Positions 1 to 9,562 of a stretch of DNA of 64,000 nt are shown here, in pieces (the stretch's first letter is position 1; each line of letters opens with the position of its first letter). The translations under genes and the position numbers were made by a program. This stretch comes from Stereocaulon alpinum (Eukaryota > Ascomycota > Lecanoromycetes > Lecanorales > Stereocaulaceae), in NCBI GenBank assembly GCA_018257865.1, contig JAEUBA010000012.1, forward strand, positions 62,001 to 126,000, in the 5' to 3' direction. The notes under the pieces were generated by a model. The model did not search any database, was not told where the DNA came from, and was given only the letters and a program-made list of their open reading frames with translations.

Positions 1-1356
1 TACCAGCAGTTTGGAGAGACTTTGAGCGGCATAGTCACTATCCGAGCTTATGGCGACGAAAAGCGCTTCGTTCGAGACAATCAGCATCGCCTCGACACTC
101 ATCATCGACCGTTCATATATCTGTGGGCTGCAAATCGTTGGCTCGCTTTGCGTGTAGACTTCACTGGCGCTCTGGTATCTTTCTTTGCTGGCACGTTCGT
201 AATCTTGAGCATGGGTACTATCGATGCTGGTTCCGCAGGCTTGTCTCTGACATACGCTGTTATGTTTACCGAGAACGTCCTCTGGCTGGTTCGCCTCTAT
301 TCGATCAACGAGCAAAACATGAATTCAGTGGAGCGAGTCAAAGAATACATTGAGGTGGAGCAGGAAGCAAAGGCTATCATCGACGAGGCTCGCCCAGCGG
401 GTAACTGGCCTAGTCAAGGAGCCATCCAATTTATGAATTACTCTACACGCTATCGCTCTGATCTCGAACCCGTACTGAAAGATCTCACCTTCAGTATTCG
501 ACCTGGTGAGAGAGTCGGTATTGTGGGTAGGACTGGTGCTGGCAAAAGCTCACTTGCACTCGCTTTATTCCGCGGACTGGAGGCCGAGGAGGGCAAGATC
601 GTGATAGATGATGTCGATATTGGCCTCATTGGTCTGCAAGACCTTAGAGAAGCCATCACTATCGTCCCACAGGACCCCACACTTTTCACTGGCACTGTGC
701 GTAGCAATCTTGATCCTTTCGACCTTTTCACAGATGAGGAAATCTTCGCCACATTACGCCGTGTGCAGCTAGTCGGTGCTCCAACCTCTGCTACTGGATC
801 TTCTTCTGCAACCCCTGTGGTACCCAATATACTCACTCCACCCGAATCCCCACAATCCTCAGAGGATAGCGCGAATGACAACTCATCAGAAGATGATAAC
901 ACGGACCTCGCCAGAAAGATGACAAATAACCGCGAGAATGCCAACATCTTCAAGAATCTCTCCTCACCAATCTCCGAGTCCGGCTCCAACCTCTCCCAAG
1001 GCCAGCGCCAGCTCCTCTGCCTCGCCCGCGCTCTTCTAAAAGCACCGCGCGTCCTGCTCATGGACGAAGCCACTGCATCCATCGACTACGCCACTGATGG
1101 CAAGATCCAGGATACCCTGAGAGAAGTTAAAGAGAGCACAATCATCACGATAGCGCATCGTTTGCAGACCATTATAGACTACGACAAAGTTCTTGTACTC
1201 GACAAGGGCAAGTTGATCGAATACGACGCGCCTTGGGAGCTGATCTCGAGGGAGGGAGGGATTTTCAGGGGTATGTGCGAGATGAGTGGGGATCTTGACA
1301 CGCTAATGGAAGGGGCGAAGAAGGCTGCTGATAAGAAAAAGTTGATTGATGTCTGA
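1..1356 (+). CDS. ABCC-type (MRP/Ycf1/Ybt1-like) ABC transporter, 3' part only
   Basis: The frame is open from base 1, so the gene begins outside the window; the visible part is about 451 codons ending at TGA 1354-1356. It carries the end of the second transmembrane domain (hydrophobic segments about nt 124-215 and 235-300) and all of the second nucleotide-binding domain. Walker A GRTGAGKS lies at 526-549, the Q-loop VPQDP near 664, the signature LSQGQ near 990 and Walker B LLMDEATASID near 1055, followed by the H-loop IAHR. These elements in this order identify a C-subfamily exporter of conjugates or drugs, usually vacuolar or plasma-membrane in fungi; substrate cannot be told. Between Q-loop and signature there is a Ser/Pro/Asp-rich insertion of about 60 residues (nt 775-960), seen in some fungal members of this family. 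All motif residues look intact. Subfamily (Ybt1-like versus Ycf1-like) is uncertain. Confidence 0.93.
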   Translation, partial: YQQFGETLSGIVTIRAYGDEKRFVRDNQHRLDTHHRPFIYLWAANRWLALRVDFTGALVSFFAGTFVILSMGTIDAGSAGLSLTYAVMFTENVLWLVRLYSINEQNMNSVERVKEYIEVEQEAKAIIDEARPAGNWPSQGAIQFMNYSTRYRSDLEPVLKDLTFSIRPGERVGIVGRTGAGKSSLALALFRGLEAEEGKIVIDDVDIGLIGLQDLREAITIVPQDPTLFTGTVRSNLDPFDLFTDEEIFATLRRVQLVGAPTSATGSSSATPVVPNILTPPESPQSSEDSANDNSSEDDNTDLARKMTNNRENANIFKNLSSPISESGSNLSQGQRQLLCLARALLKAPRVLLMDEATASIDYATDGKIQDTLREVKESTIITIAHRLQTIIDYDKVLVLDKGKLIEYDAPWELISREGGIFRGMCEMSGDLDTLMEGAKKAADKKKLIDV

Positions 1357-1898
1357 TTTTTGCTTTCCGCTTTTCGCTTCTCACATATACTTAGATTCCT
1401 TCTCCTTTTCCTTTCGATGCTTAATGGTTGCCAGGACGCTATTGTTACAAGGCATAGCGTAGGTGTTTTGGGCGTTGTCACGCTTAGACGGACATCAAAA
1501 TAGATACAATTTAATATAATTCCACAAGTCTTTCTCTATACCTCCATCTTTCAATGTCCATCTAAAATCTTCGAAAAGGCTCCTTCCCACTCGCACCTCA
1601 CAACCCTATACCAATGATAACACACCCCAAATATAACCCTAACCCCCCTTCTCACCGCTTGGCCTCCCTCTCAACCCGCTCCCCTTCCCATCAGATCACC
1701 CATTACCAAAATTGGTACCCGCACCCAACCCCTACCAAGCCTCCCATCAAGCCCCGTAGTCGCGTCCTTCACGACCCTCGAAGCCATTCTATACGCCAGT
1801 GGAGGCCCCACAGACACCCTTCTGGTTTTGCGTACAGGTAGAAGATGCCTAGTGTCTAGTTCGAGCTAAATAGTCCACACACAAACAACCAGCAATTA
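1357..1898. other. intergenic, 0.54 kb
   Basis: This lies between the 3' ends of two convergent genes. It is AT-rich just after the ABC transporter stop and C-rich around 1600-1760. Two CCCTAA units occur near 1636, too few to be telomeric. No further gene was seen. Confidence 0.5.
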
Positions 1899-2498
1899 CT
1901 ATCCACTACCCTTCCCCCATCCAGCATCGAACGTCATATTCCAATCCACAAGCCTCGCATGGCCCAGCCCAAAATACGACTCCGAGATCTCCCTCGGCGT
2001 ATACATCCTCGTAAGCTCCCACACCGTGCCCAGAACGCGAATAACCTCCGCTCTAGTCATGATGGCATGAATAGTGTTGCCGAAGACAACGGTCACGATG
2101 CCGCTGGTGCGTTTGTAGGGCGCGTCGATTAGGCCGGAGGGACTTCCTTCTAGGGAGATGGTGAGGACTATGGCGTTGATGGAGGAGAGGATGGAGGGTT
2201 TGAGGGAGGTGGGGGCGTGTGTGCCGAGAGCGTTTATGAGGAGGTAGTTGTTGCGGGTGAGGAAGCGGGTTATGGGGGTTGGGGGCCAGTCGGAGGAATC
2301 GTTTGGGGGGGTTTGTGTGGGTTGTGATAGTGTGATTGGTTTGGGGGAGGCTAGAGCGAGGTTTGCTGTTTCGTTGGAGGTAGGTGAGTTTAATGTTTGG
2401 GTGTTGGATGGCAGCCTCGGGGAAGACAGGGTAGGTGGCACAGATTGAGTAGAATATGATGAAGCGAGGAAAGATAATACAATGATCGACAAGATCAT
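1899..2498 (-). CDS. small predicted secreted protein, unknown function
   Basis: Single-exon frame of 199 residues, ATG at 2498-2496 and stop at 1899-1901. The first 16 or so residues (MILSIIVLSFLASSYS) form a typical signal peptide core followed by a Ser/Thr/Pro-rich stretch to about residue 70. The C-terminal half has a more globular composition with alternating hydrophobic residues. I see one cysteine at most, no known catalytic motif and no membrane segment after the signal. I do not recognise the family. It may be a secreted or wall-associated protein; a spurious frame is possible, but the signal peptide and the family-like C-terminal half argue for a real gene. It converges on the ABC transporter. 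Confidence 0.5.
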   Translation of the reverse strand: MILSIIVLSFLASSYSTQSVPPTLSSPRLPSNTQTLNSPTSNETANLALASPKPITLSQPTQTPPNDSSDWPPTPITRFLTRNNYLLINALGTHAPTSLKPSILSSINAIVLTISLEGSPSGLIDAPYKRTSGIVTVVFGNTIHAIMTRAEVIRVLGTVWELTRMYTPREISESYFGLGHARLVDWNMTFDAGWGKGSG

Positions 2499-3386
2499 CT
2501 TGAGTATGTCAGAGTACGCTATTTAACGTCTCGAAGGATGGAGAATTGTGACCTGGAGAGGAGACAAGCACGGGGATAAAGAAAGTGCGCGTATAGATGA
2601 TACATCTGAGCGAACCAATGGCTTACTTGTACGGCCGCATAAATTCACGTTCGTACCCATGCATACAAGATATTGCTCCTTCATGGATGATCAAGATGAC
2701 TGTCCCTATGTTGCAGTGCTGTTTGGGGTCTTGCCAGAAAAAGAAACTGGGAAACGCTTGCAGAATAACGTCGGGAGGCCGATTTTTACAAATGAGGAAG
2801 AAGCAGTTTCATAGTCGTCCGCCCAAAGCTGACATATATAGAGGTACATAGTCATGCAGAACACTAACGAAGCTGATAATGTCCACCCACTGCTCTAATT
2901 CTAGGGGTTTGTCGACCTTGTGACATGTCGAATACCTCTCTGGTCGATATCTAGTAGCGGCCATCAGTCTCGTTAGATCAGCGAGAGTTCAGACATGTGT
3001 GACAGGGTCCAGCATCGCTGAAGGGTGCTGGCTTCGCTACTATCACAAAGATTTGGGCGTCTCCCTCTTTCGAAGCCTGGAATACTTCGCGAGGAGCACT
3101 CGCCCTTCTGGTATCTGGCGTGACACCACGAAGTTATTTATTCAACACCCTCGGCCTTATTGCTTGAGCGACTGATCTTTGGGGCCAAAGCTGCGAGAGT
3201 CATTTTCGTAGGTTGCTCATCCAGGCTGCTTTCTCTACGGCAACTTTTGCCGCGAAAACCCGTGTATTCTTCCCCGCAGGAATAGAAAGCATTTCTGTCA
3301 ACATCAGAGGCTAAGCAACTCGCATGACTCCGACGAATCCACATTGATCCCCTTGGCCCTGCTTCTGCAACAACCATGAGGGAGAC
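2499..3386. other. intergenic region, 0.9 kb, divergent promoters
   Basis: It separates the divergent starts of the small secreted protein and the SUN-domain gene. Short open frames here have no recognisable content. The last bases hold an upstream ATG at 3376 that overlaps the SUN-domain start (see findings). Confidence 0.5.
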
Positions 3387-6161
3387 ATGCCCAGATTATG
3401 TGGGCATGCTTTAAAAGCGGCGCCGTTGCTCCTGCTCGCCCTCTCAACGACAAGCACGTATGCCGAGGTGACCACTAAGACTATTGGAGGAACCCCATCA
3501 TCGTCGATTGGACCAGTGACGTGCCCCTCTCGAAGCATCAACTACATCACCCACAGTCTGCCACAGCAATGCCTAACCACAAGCTGGGCAAGCAAACCGA
3601 AGCCCCAAGAGACAACTAGAGACCATACATTAGACAAGCCTAATGTTACCTCCGAGACTACTGAGAATGCCACCATAGCAAGTCCTAGTCCACAAGCAAT
3701 CGTTTCGAGGTCCACAAATAATTCTGACCCTATTGTTACGATCGGCTTGCAAGAAGCGAGCCCTGCTTCCTCACCTTCGACTACCACAGTACAACCGGAA
3801 GCTACACTACAAGCGGAGCAAGACCCTGAATCGCCGTTAGACAATGCAAATTTCTTGTCCTTCGAGGAATGGAAGAGACAGAATCTTGCGAAGGTTGGCC
3901 AATCCGCGGAAAATCTAGGAACACGGGCAGGAAACGCTGGTAGTGAACATAGGCGAAGACCGGGCGGTATCACCAATGCGTTGGACGCGATTGGTGAAGA
4001 TGCAGAAATTGAGATAGATTTCGGAGGCTTCGTGAACCCAGACCCCTCACTGCCTAACGTCTCATCAGCGAAATCGCATACTGAAAGCGACAAGTCGACC
4101 ACGAATAAGGGAAACGGCGTGGCAGACACACTTGAGGAACCATCAGGCGCTCGTCGAAGGAGCAAAGATGCAGGAAAGACTTGCAAGGAGCGCTCCAATT
4201 ATGCGTCCTTCGACTGCGCTGCTACAGTGCTGAAAACGAATCCTGAGTGCAAAGGGTCTAATGCTGTGCTGGTAGAGAACAAGGACAGCTACATGCTTAA
4301 CACTTGCTCAGCTAAGAACAAGTTCTTCATCGTGGAGCTTTGTGACGACATCTTGATTGACACTATCGTACTAGCAAACTTCGAGTTCTTCAGCTCAATG
4401 TTCCGCACATTTCGTGTCAGCGTTTCGGACCGATACCCTGTGAAGCTCGACAAATGGAGGGAGCTTGGCACATTCGAGGCCAGAAACAGTCGAGAAGTGC
4501 AGGCTTTCCTGGTCGAGAATCCATTGATATGGGCAAGATATCTGCGAATCGAGTTTCTGACTCACTTTGGGAACGAGTATTACTGTCCCGTAAGCCTAGT
4601 AAGGGTTCATGGTACTACAATGATGGAAGAGTTCAATCATGACCTGAAACGATCAGGAACAGAAGAAGAACCCGAGAACGAGGCTGGAGAAAGCGAAGAG
4701 GGAGAAAGCATAGATGCTGTGGCGGACGTGGTCAGTGCTGATGCTTTGAAAGAGCAAGGAGCAACGACAATTTCGGAAGCCGCCGAAGGAGCCTCTACAC
4801 AAGTTACCACTACCTCGACCGTCACACTGATCGAAGTCGCGTCGTCAAACACCTTTGCTGAAGCAACGAATGCTACTGCTTCGTCGGATTCGCAGCAACC
4901 AGGATTAGATGGCTTCTCGCTCTACAACTCATCCTTTTCTAAAGGTATAGCAGAGATGCTGTCCGCCTTGGATGACCGCAATACTGTCTGTGCGCCCAAC
5001 GAAAAGCCTACAGACATTGCATACGACCCACCGGTGTCGTCAAAAATTGGTCGGTCTACAACGGCCTCAGATGGGGTGATAACATTAGCGGTTCCCAGCA
5101 CCTATCAGACACCATCCCCTCAAGCCCCTGTAGCTACAAATACAGATTCCTCTAAGCTGCAAGCACATACGGCACCTGTGGTTCCAGCTGTCTCGAATAC
5201 AAGCTCATCACTGAACGTCACGGAGTCAGCGAGGTCTGCCAATCAGACCTCGGTATCCACGGCCAAGTTGCCAGCTTCCTCGACTCAACCTCCCAACGCA
5301 AGTCCTACAACCCAAGAGTCATTCTTCAAATCCGTTCACAAACGTCTCCAACTCCTGGAATCTAATTCAACACTTTCCCTCCAATACATCGAAGAACAGT
5401 CCCGCATCCTCCGTGACGCTTTCTCCAAAGTCGAGAAACGCCAACTAGCAAAAACGACCACCTTCCTCGAAACCTTGAACACCACAGTTCTCAACGAACT
5501 TCGTGACTTTCGCACCCAATACGATCAAATATGGCAATCCACCGTTCTCGAGCTCTCCTCCCAACGTGAACAATCCCAGGATGAAGTCCTCGCCCTCAGC
5601 GCTCGCTTAGGCCTCCTGGCAGACGAGATAGTCTTTCAGAAACGCATGGCTATCGTCCAATTCATACTCATCCTCCTTTGCCTAGGCCTCGTCATCTTCT
5701 CCCGCCATGGCTCGTCAAGTAACACCTACCTCGAACTGCCGCCCGTCCTACAAAACGCCATGAATAGATCATCCACAAGTTTCTCGCGCTACGGAACACA
5801 CTTTGAGACACCGCCCGCTAGTCCTTCTTCCACGCGTCCACCGTCGAGGTACGGTCTCTTCCCGACATTCACCCAGCGGCGAAGCCCTTCGAATGACTCA
5901 GCGCGCGACAAGAGCCCTAGCATCGGATACTCGCCTCCGACTCCTACGTCGCAAGATTCACCTGATAGTCGCGACGGAAAGACTGACGAAGACTCAAGCG
6001 GAGGTCATTTAAAGGCGGAGGAAGGTGCTGGGAGGCACCAAAAAGGTAGTCAGGCTACGCCGTATGGGGATAGAGAAGAAGGGAGCGACTACTCCACAGA
6101 AGCATTGCTAGAACCGAAGGCGACGAAGGAGAATCATGGCGGCAATAATGATGTACGATGA
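3387..6161 (+). CDS. SLP1: SUN-domain ER membrane protein, SLP1 type
   Basis: Intronless frame of 924 residues. An N-terminal signal peptide (core LLLLALSTTSTYA, residues about 14-26) is followed by a Ser/Thr-rich lumenal stretch. An SLP1-type SUN domain occupies about residues 262-420, with conserved blocks such as NYASFDCAA, ELCDDILIDTI, FRVSVSDRYP and WARYLRIEFLTHFGNEYYCP. A long low-complexity linker leads to a coiled-coil-like segment (about 640-745), one transmembrane helix at about 754-773 (MAIVQFILILLCLGLVIF) and a Ser/Pro-rich cytosolic tail. Yeast Slp1 works with Emp65 in the ER to protect newly made soluble proteins from degradation. The domain order signal-SUN-coiled coil-TM fits that family and differs from nuclear-envelope SUN proteins, where the TM precedes the SUN domain. 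The assignment is firm at family level. Confidence 0.9.
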   Translation: MPRLCGHALKAAPLLLLALSTTSTYAEVTTKTIGGTPSSSIGPVTCPSRSINYITHSLPQQCLTTSWASKPKPQETTRDHTLDKPNVTSETTENATIASPSPQAIVSRSTNNSDPIVTIGLQEASPASSPSTTTVQPEATLQAEQDPESPLDNANFLSFEEWKRQNLAKVGQSAENLGTRAGNAGSEHRRRPGGITNALDAIGEDAEIEIDFGGFVNPDPSLPNVSSAKSHTESDKSTTNKGNGVADTLEEPSGARRRSKDAGKTCKERSNYASFDCAATVLKTNPECKGSNAVLVENKDSYMLNTCSAKNKFFIVELCDDILIDTIVLANFEFFSSMFRTFRVSVSDRYPVKLDKWRELGTFEARNSREVQAFLVENPLIWARYLRIEFLTHFGNEYYCPVSLVRVHGTTMMEEFNHDLKRSGTEEEPENEAGESEEGESIDAVADVVSADALKEQGATTISEAAEGASTQVTTTSTVTLIEVASSNTFAEATNATASSDSQQPGLDGFSLYNSSFSKGIAEMLSALDDRNTVCAPNEKPTDIAYDPPVSSKIGRSTTASDGVITLAVPSTYQTPSPQAPVATNTDSSKLQAHTAPVVPAVSNTSSSLNVTESARSANQTSVSTAKLPASSTQPPNASPTTQESFFKSVHKRLQLLESNSTLSLQYIEEQSRILRDAFSKVEKRQLAKTTTFLETLNTTVLNELRDFRTQYDQIWQSTVLELSSQREQSQDEVLALSARLGLLADEIVFQKRMAIVQFILILLCLGLVIFSRHGSSSNTYLELPPVLQNAMNRSSTSFSRYGTHFETPPASPSSTRPPSRYGLFPTFTQRRSPSNDSARDKSPSIGYSPPTPTSQDSPDSRDGKTDEDSSGGHLKAEEGAGRHQKGSQATPYGDREEGSDYSTEALLEPKATKENHGGNNDVR

Positions 6162-7881
6162 CTAGAGTAGAGTAGTGTAGCGATTTTGGATTCAGCGAAG
6201 GCGTTGCGGTATCTTGTCACAGGGTGTATTTGTACCATTGGTTGATCAATCGCACCGTCCATAGAGATAAGACTAGTCGTTTTTGCAAAATTCATTGTTG
6301 GTCATCCTAATAGCTCAACACAAAATACAGAGATAGGAAAATGACAGCTCTTGCAACAATTGCAGTGAACGGCAGTAGAAATAGCAGCACTCGAACCAAG
6401 CAAATACCATACTCGCTATCCTTTAAAGATACGGTGACAGTGACATCCGAGCCCAGCATTGACAAAAAATTTGGCTAAATCATTCCCCAAACGCAATGTA
6501 TCCCAATCCTTGAGCACAGAACCGTCAAATATCTTGGCTACATGCCCTCAGGTACGATGACATCGGAGTTCCTACTCTCGAAGTACGACAACGAAAAGGA
6601 TGCTCGAGAAGAAGACCTTGAAAAAATTTGCCTTCGATTTCTCCACTGTGGGGCAGCATTCTCGAAACCCAACTCTCACCTTCGTCAGTGGGCAGTTATT
6701 GATAGGTTTCAGTTTCCCTGAGCATGATACAGTAGTCATGATTTCGAGATCGGCGCTAGAGAGCCTACCCAAATTTGCACGATCGTGTCCCATCCATTGG
6801 GTTGAGAATGTTATGATTGTTTGCACTTTGTTAACGCATAGCAAGTATCGTTTCCAACGCTATTTAAGGTGAAGTATAGAAATCCTGACGCCAGATCTCT
6901 AGCTCGAAGGGAACTACCTAGCAAGCGGAATACTCCAAACCAAATCAACATACCATCTTCCAATGCCAACTATCCCCTCTTCAACGCTCCTTACACTGCT
7001 CAGTTGATGACCAGACGAATATCGTAGCCGACTGCTACGTATGTGGGAGTACCTCTATGACACACTTTACCCAATTGAGGTTGTGATCTATCCACTATCG
7101 AAGATTGTGGGATTTGGTTTACTTACATTCTTTCAAAACTTGACGATGTTTTGGTTGCTGAGAGTATAAAGTAGAAGTGTATCTAGTTGGAAAGAGCACA
7201 GAATGAGCACTTTCTTAATCAAGCCGAGTAGGGAAGGGCGTGGGCTTCAGGATTTTGCGAACGAAGAAGATGGGATGGGGGGGCTTTTTGCTCAGAGCAA
7301 GCATCAAGCGGCATGGGTTTGTGATAAGCAGAGTGGAAATTGGACGGTTTCTAGCTTAAGTGGTATTCGGGGATTGCAGTTTAGAGGGAGAAGAGGCTCA
7401 TGTTAGGATGGGGACATCAAGTTAGCTTACATTGCTGGCAGATTGGCAGATGGAATTGGCGCTAGCGTTATTTGAGTACTTGTTCAAAAACCTTTCTCTG
7501 GGGGTCATGGTAATAGGAAATTGTCGGTACACCCTCTTGCTAGGTAGTACCGATTAGTAGGTAGCTTGATCCCCTATTACCTGCCCCGGACAACCTGATT
7601 AGCAGGGTGTCTATTGGGCTTGGTAAACTGGGGATTGATTGAATCTAGCTAGCTAAGCTATGGTGTTTTATCTAGGAGCGGGCGCCAAGCCGCTTATTGC
7701 GGAGCGGAGTAATATTATTCCGACAGAAATACTGGGATCCGTACTGACATCTTCAGGTATACCAAAGTCTCTGTTCATACCCCGTGCTTCACTTCTCTTG
7801 AGTTATCTACTTCCTTTCCCCACGGGCCGTTAAGGTATCGTGTCTTTTCACATGTCGACCCAGTATCAGCGTGTGTTTTTC
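6162..7881. other. intergenic, 1.7 kb, no supported gene
   Basis: It lies between two convergent genes. Frames of 67-90 codons (6600-6872, 7203-7406) show no family features. At 7690-7702 there is a short GC hairpin (CCGC-TTATT-GCGG) within a stretch that looks repeat-derived. The length is unusual between two 3' ends and suggests a decayed insertion, but no transposon coding remnant was identified. Confidence 0.4.
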
Positions 7882-8922
7882 CTATCCCGGAGCCTGGACC
7901 TTGGTGGCATCAATCACCCAGATATCGGAAATGTTCTTCTCGAACCAGGAATACGGCAGCCAGAAGTGGCCAGCCATTGTCGGGTCTTTCTTACCCCACG
8001 TCTCACCAGGCCAGCCTTCATCCGCCCTCGTACCCCAATCAGGGCCGTACGAGTTCCGGATCAAGAAGCGTTTTTCCTGCTGATCGCAACCTACGCATAG
8101 TATAGCATGGCCTCCAATCGGATCCGGGCCTATTCTCACGCCCTTAACGTCAAGAATGTCTTTAGGTGGGTCCACGAAGACGCCGTTCTCGTCCACGTGC
8201 TCGTTGAGATTTGCGTCCGCGTATTCAATGAGCCCGAAGATGAATGGAAATCCCGCTATCAAGCATTTCTCCAATTGCGTTACTAGACTCATGGGCTTTG
8301 CCGCGAAAGAAGAGGCATCTGCAATACTATAGTAGCTGAATTCGGTTCCAAGATATCGCTTGAATTCCTCTATCTTGAAGTCATTGGTTGCCGGGTCCAG
8401 AACTGTGCTGGGAGGGTGTCTCTCGGATGCTGTGTCACTGGTCCATAGATTATCCTGGTTAGGGTCCGTCGCATCGCTTGCGTAAGGCCAATGTTCTATC
8501 TCGGAGCACACGCCATACTTTTGTAAGCTTTTGATGCCGTTTCGAATTCGAGCGCCGCTGTCATGAATAATGTAATATTGTTCGTCTTTGCCGTCCGCAG
8601 GTTCCTCCATGCGTCGCTCGTTGTAGTAAATGTACAAGCGTGATGGGGAGAATTTGTCATCCTCTGGTCTGACATATTGGCTGCGTGCACACAGCAGTGC
8701 TGCAGCGATGGCATTTGCTGTGCAGCTGTTGATTCCTCCCTGGTCGTAGATTGGCGGGCACTGCGCCCTCAGGTCGATGACGGTTGATGCGTCGTCGGCA
8801 GACGCGGCTGAGGTATCCGCCTTGATTAACTTATCGTAAAATTGTTTCTGGTAGGCATCGTCTCTGGGGTCGCGATGATCCCTGATATATCCCCGGCCTT
8901 TGTTTACTGCCGAATTAGCCAT
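7882..8922 (-). CDS. papain-like cysteine peptidase (family C1), bacterial-type
   Basis: Intronless, 346 residues, ATG at 8922-8920. The catalytic set of clan CA is complete: oxyanion Gln61 and nucleophile Cys67 in QGGINSCTANAIAAA, His272 in GGHAILCVG and Asn290 in RNSYGPDWG. The spacing Gln to Cys is six residues, as in papain. The core opens with LRAQCPPIYDQG, a pattern common in bacterial C1 peptidases (COG4870-like). There is no signal peptide and no long propeptide with an ERFNIN helix, so the enzyme is probably cytosolic and made without a classical zymogen stage. Papain-type C1 enzymes are uncommon in filamentous ascomycetes. Its substrate is unknown. The gap to the next gene upstream is 640 bp. 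Confidence 0.88.
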   Translation of the reverse strand: MANSAVNKGRGYIRDHRDPRDDAYQKQFYDKLIKADTSAASADDASTVIDLRAQCPPIYDQGGINSCTANAIAAALLCARSQYVRPEDDKFSPSRLYIYYNERRMEEPADGKDEQYYIIHDSGARIRNGIKSLQKYGVCSEIEHWPYASDATDPNQDNLWTSDTASERHPPSTVLDPATNDFKIEEFKRYLGTEFSYYSIADASSFAAKPMSLVTQLEKCLIAGFPFIFGLIEYADANLNEHVDENGVFVDPPKDILDVKGVRIGPDPIGGHAILCVGCDQQEKRFLIRNSYGPDWGTRADEGWPGETWGKKDPTMAGHFWLPYSWFEKNISDIWVIDATKVQAPG

Positions 8923-9562
8923 TTAGACCAAGTGACACCGGAACTATAGTGATGCTAGAACGTAGGACGTAAAATTTATTAAGCTTAAGGAGTAACTTTA
9001 GGAGTTTGCGGTCCTTAATGCTCTAGAGCTCGAAAGGAAAATTTCCGATGGGCAATGCCCTGATTATATAGACATTCTGGAAACTTGCAAGGTGCTCCTG
9101 AACAGTCTGGACTGCATTCTTTCTCAGCCAGTCCTTGCCAAGCAAGCTTAGCTCTGTAAGCCATAGCATTAGATGACAGCTGAAAGAAGAAAGTATCAGC
9201 CGCAAGAGAAGTCTGAGCCAATCATGGCGTCCAAGATCATCTCATAGCAAGCTGAAAACGAAAGACGGTATGTCAAGGGCAACTCCTGTGTTAGGTTCCT
9301 CCAGTTAGCAATATGTACAACAACGTTGAACATGGAACTAGGTAAGAGATCATCCCCAAAGGACATCTGTTCTATGAACCCGCTGGCCGGTGACTTTTAT
9401 CATTGATATGCAGCACCTGAGACTTGGACTACAAATTGAACAAATAAAGTCTGGCACCTTGCGCTAAGCCTATTTCGACGGAATTAACCCGCGACGACAT
9501 TTTCTGGACCGAACAGCTTGAAGCTCGCAGCGCAAACATTGAACCTGTTTCCCAAGACCACC
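8923..9562. other. intergenic, 0.64 kb, divergent promoters
   Basis: It lies between the divergent starts of the C1 peptidase and the mitochondrial ribosomal protein. Short minus-strand frames at 9015-9221 have no recognisable content. Confidence 0.5.

Noticed and set aside
450..1082. 210-codon minus-strand frame opposite the ABC transporter
   Set aside because: Shadow of the real gene; no conserved content on that strand.
1614..1841. CCCTAACCCC words as a possible telomere or internal telomeric repeat
   Set aside because: Only about two units; ordinary genes continue on both sides.
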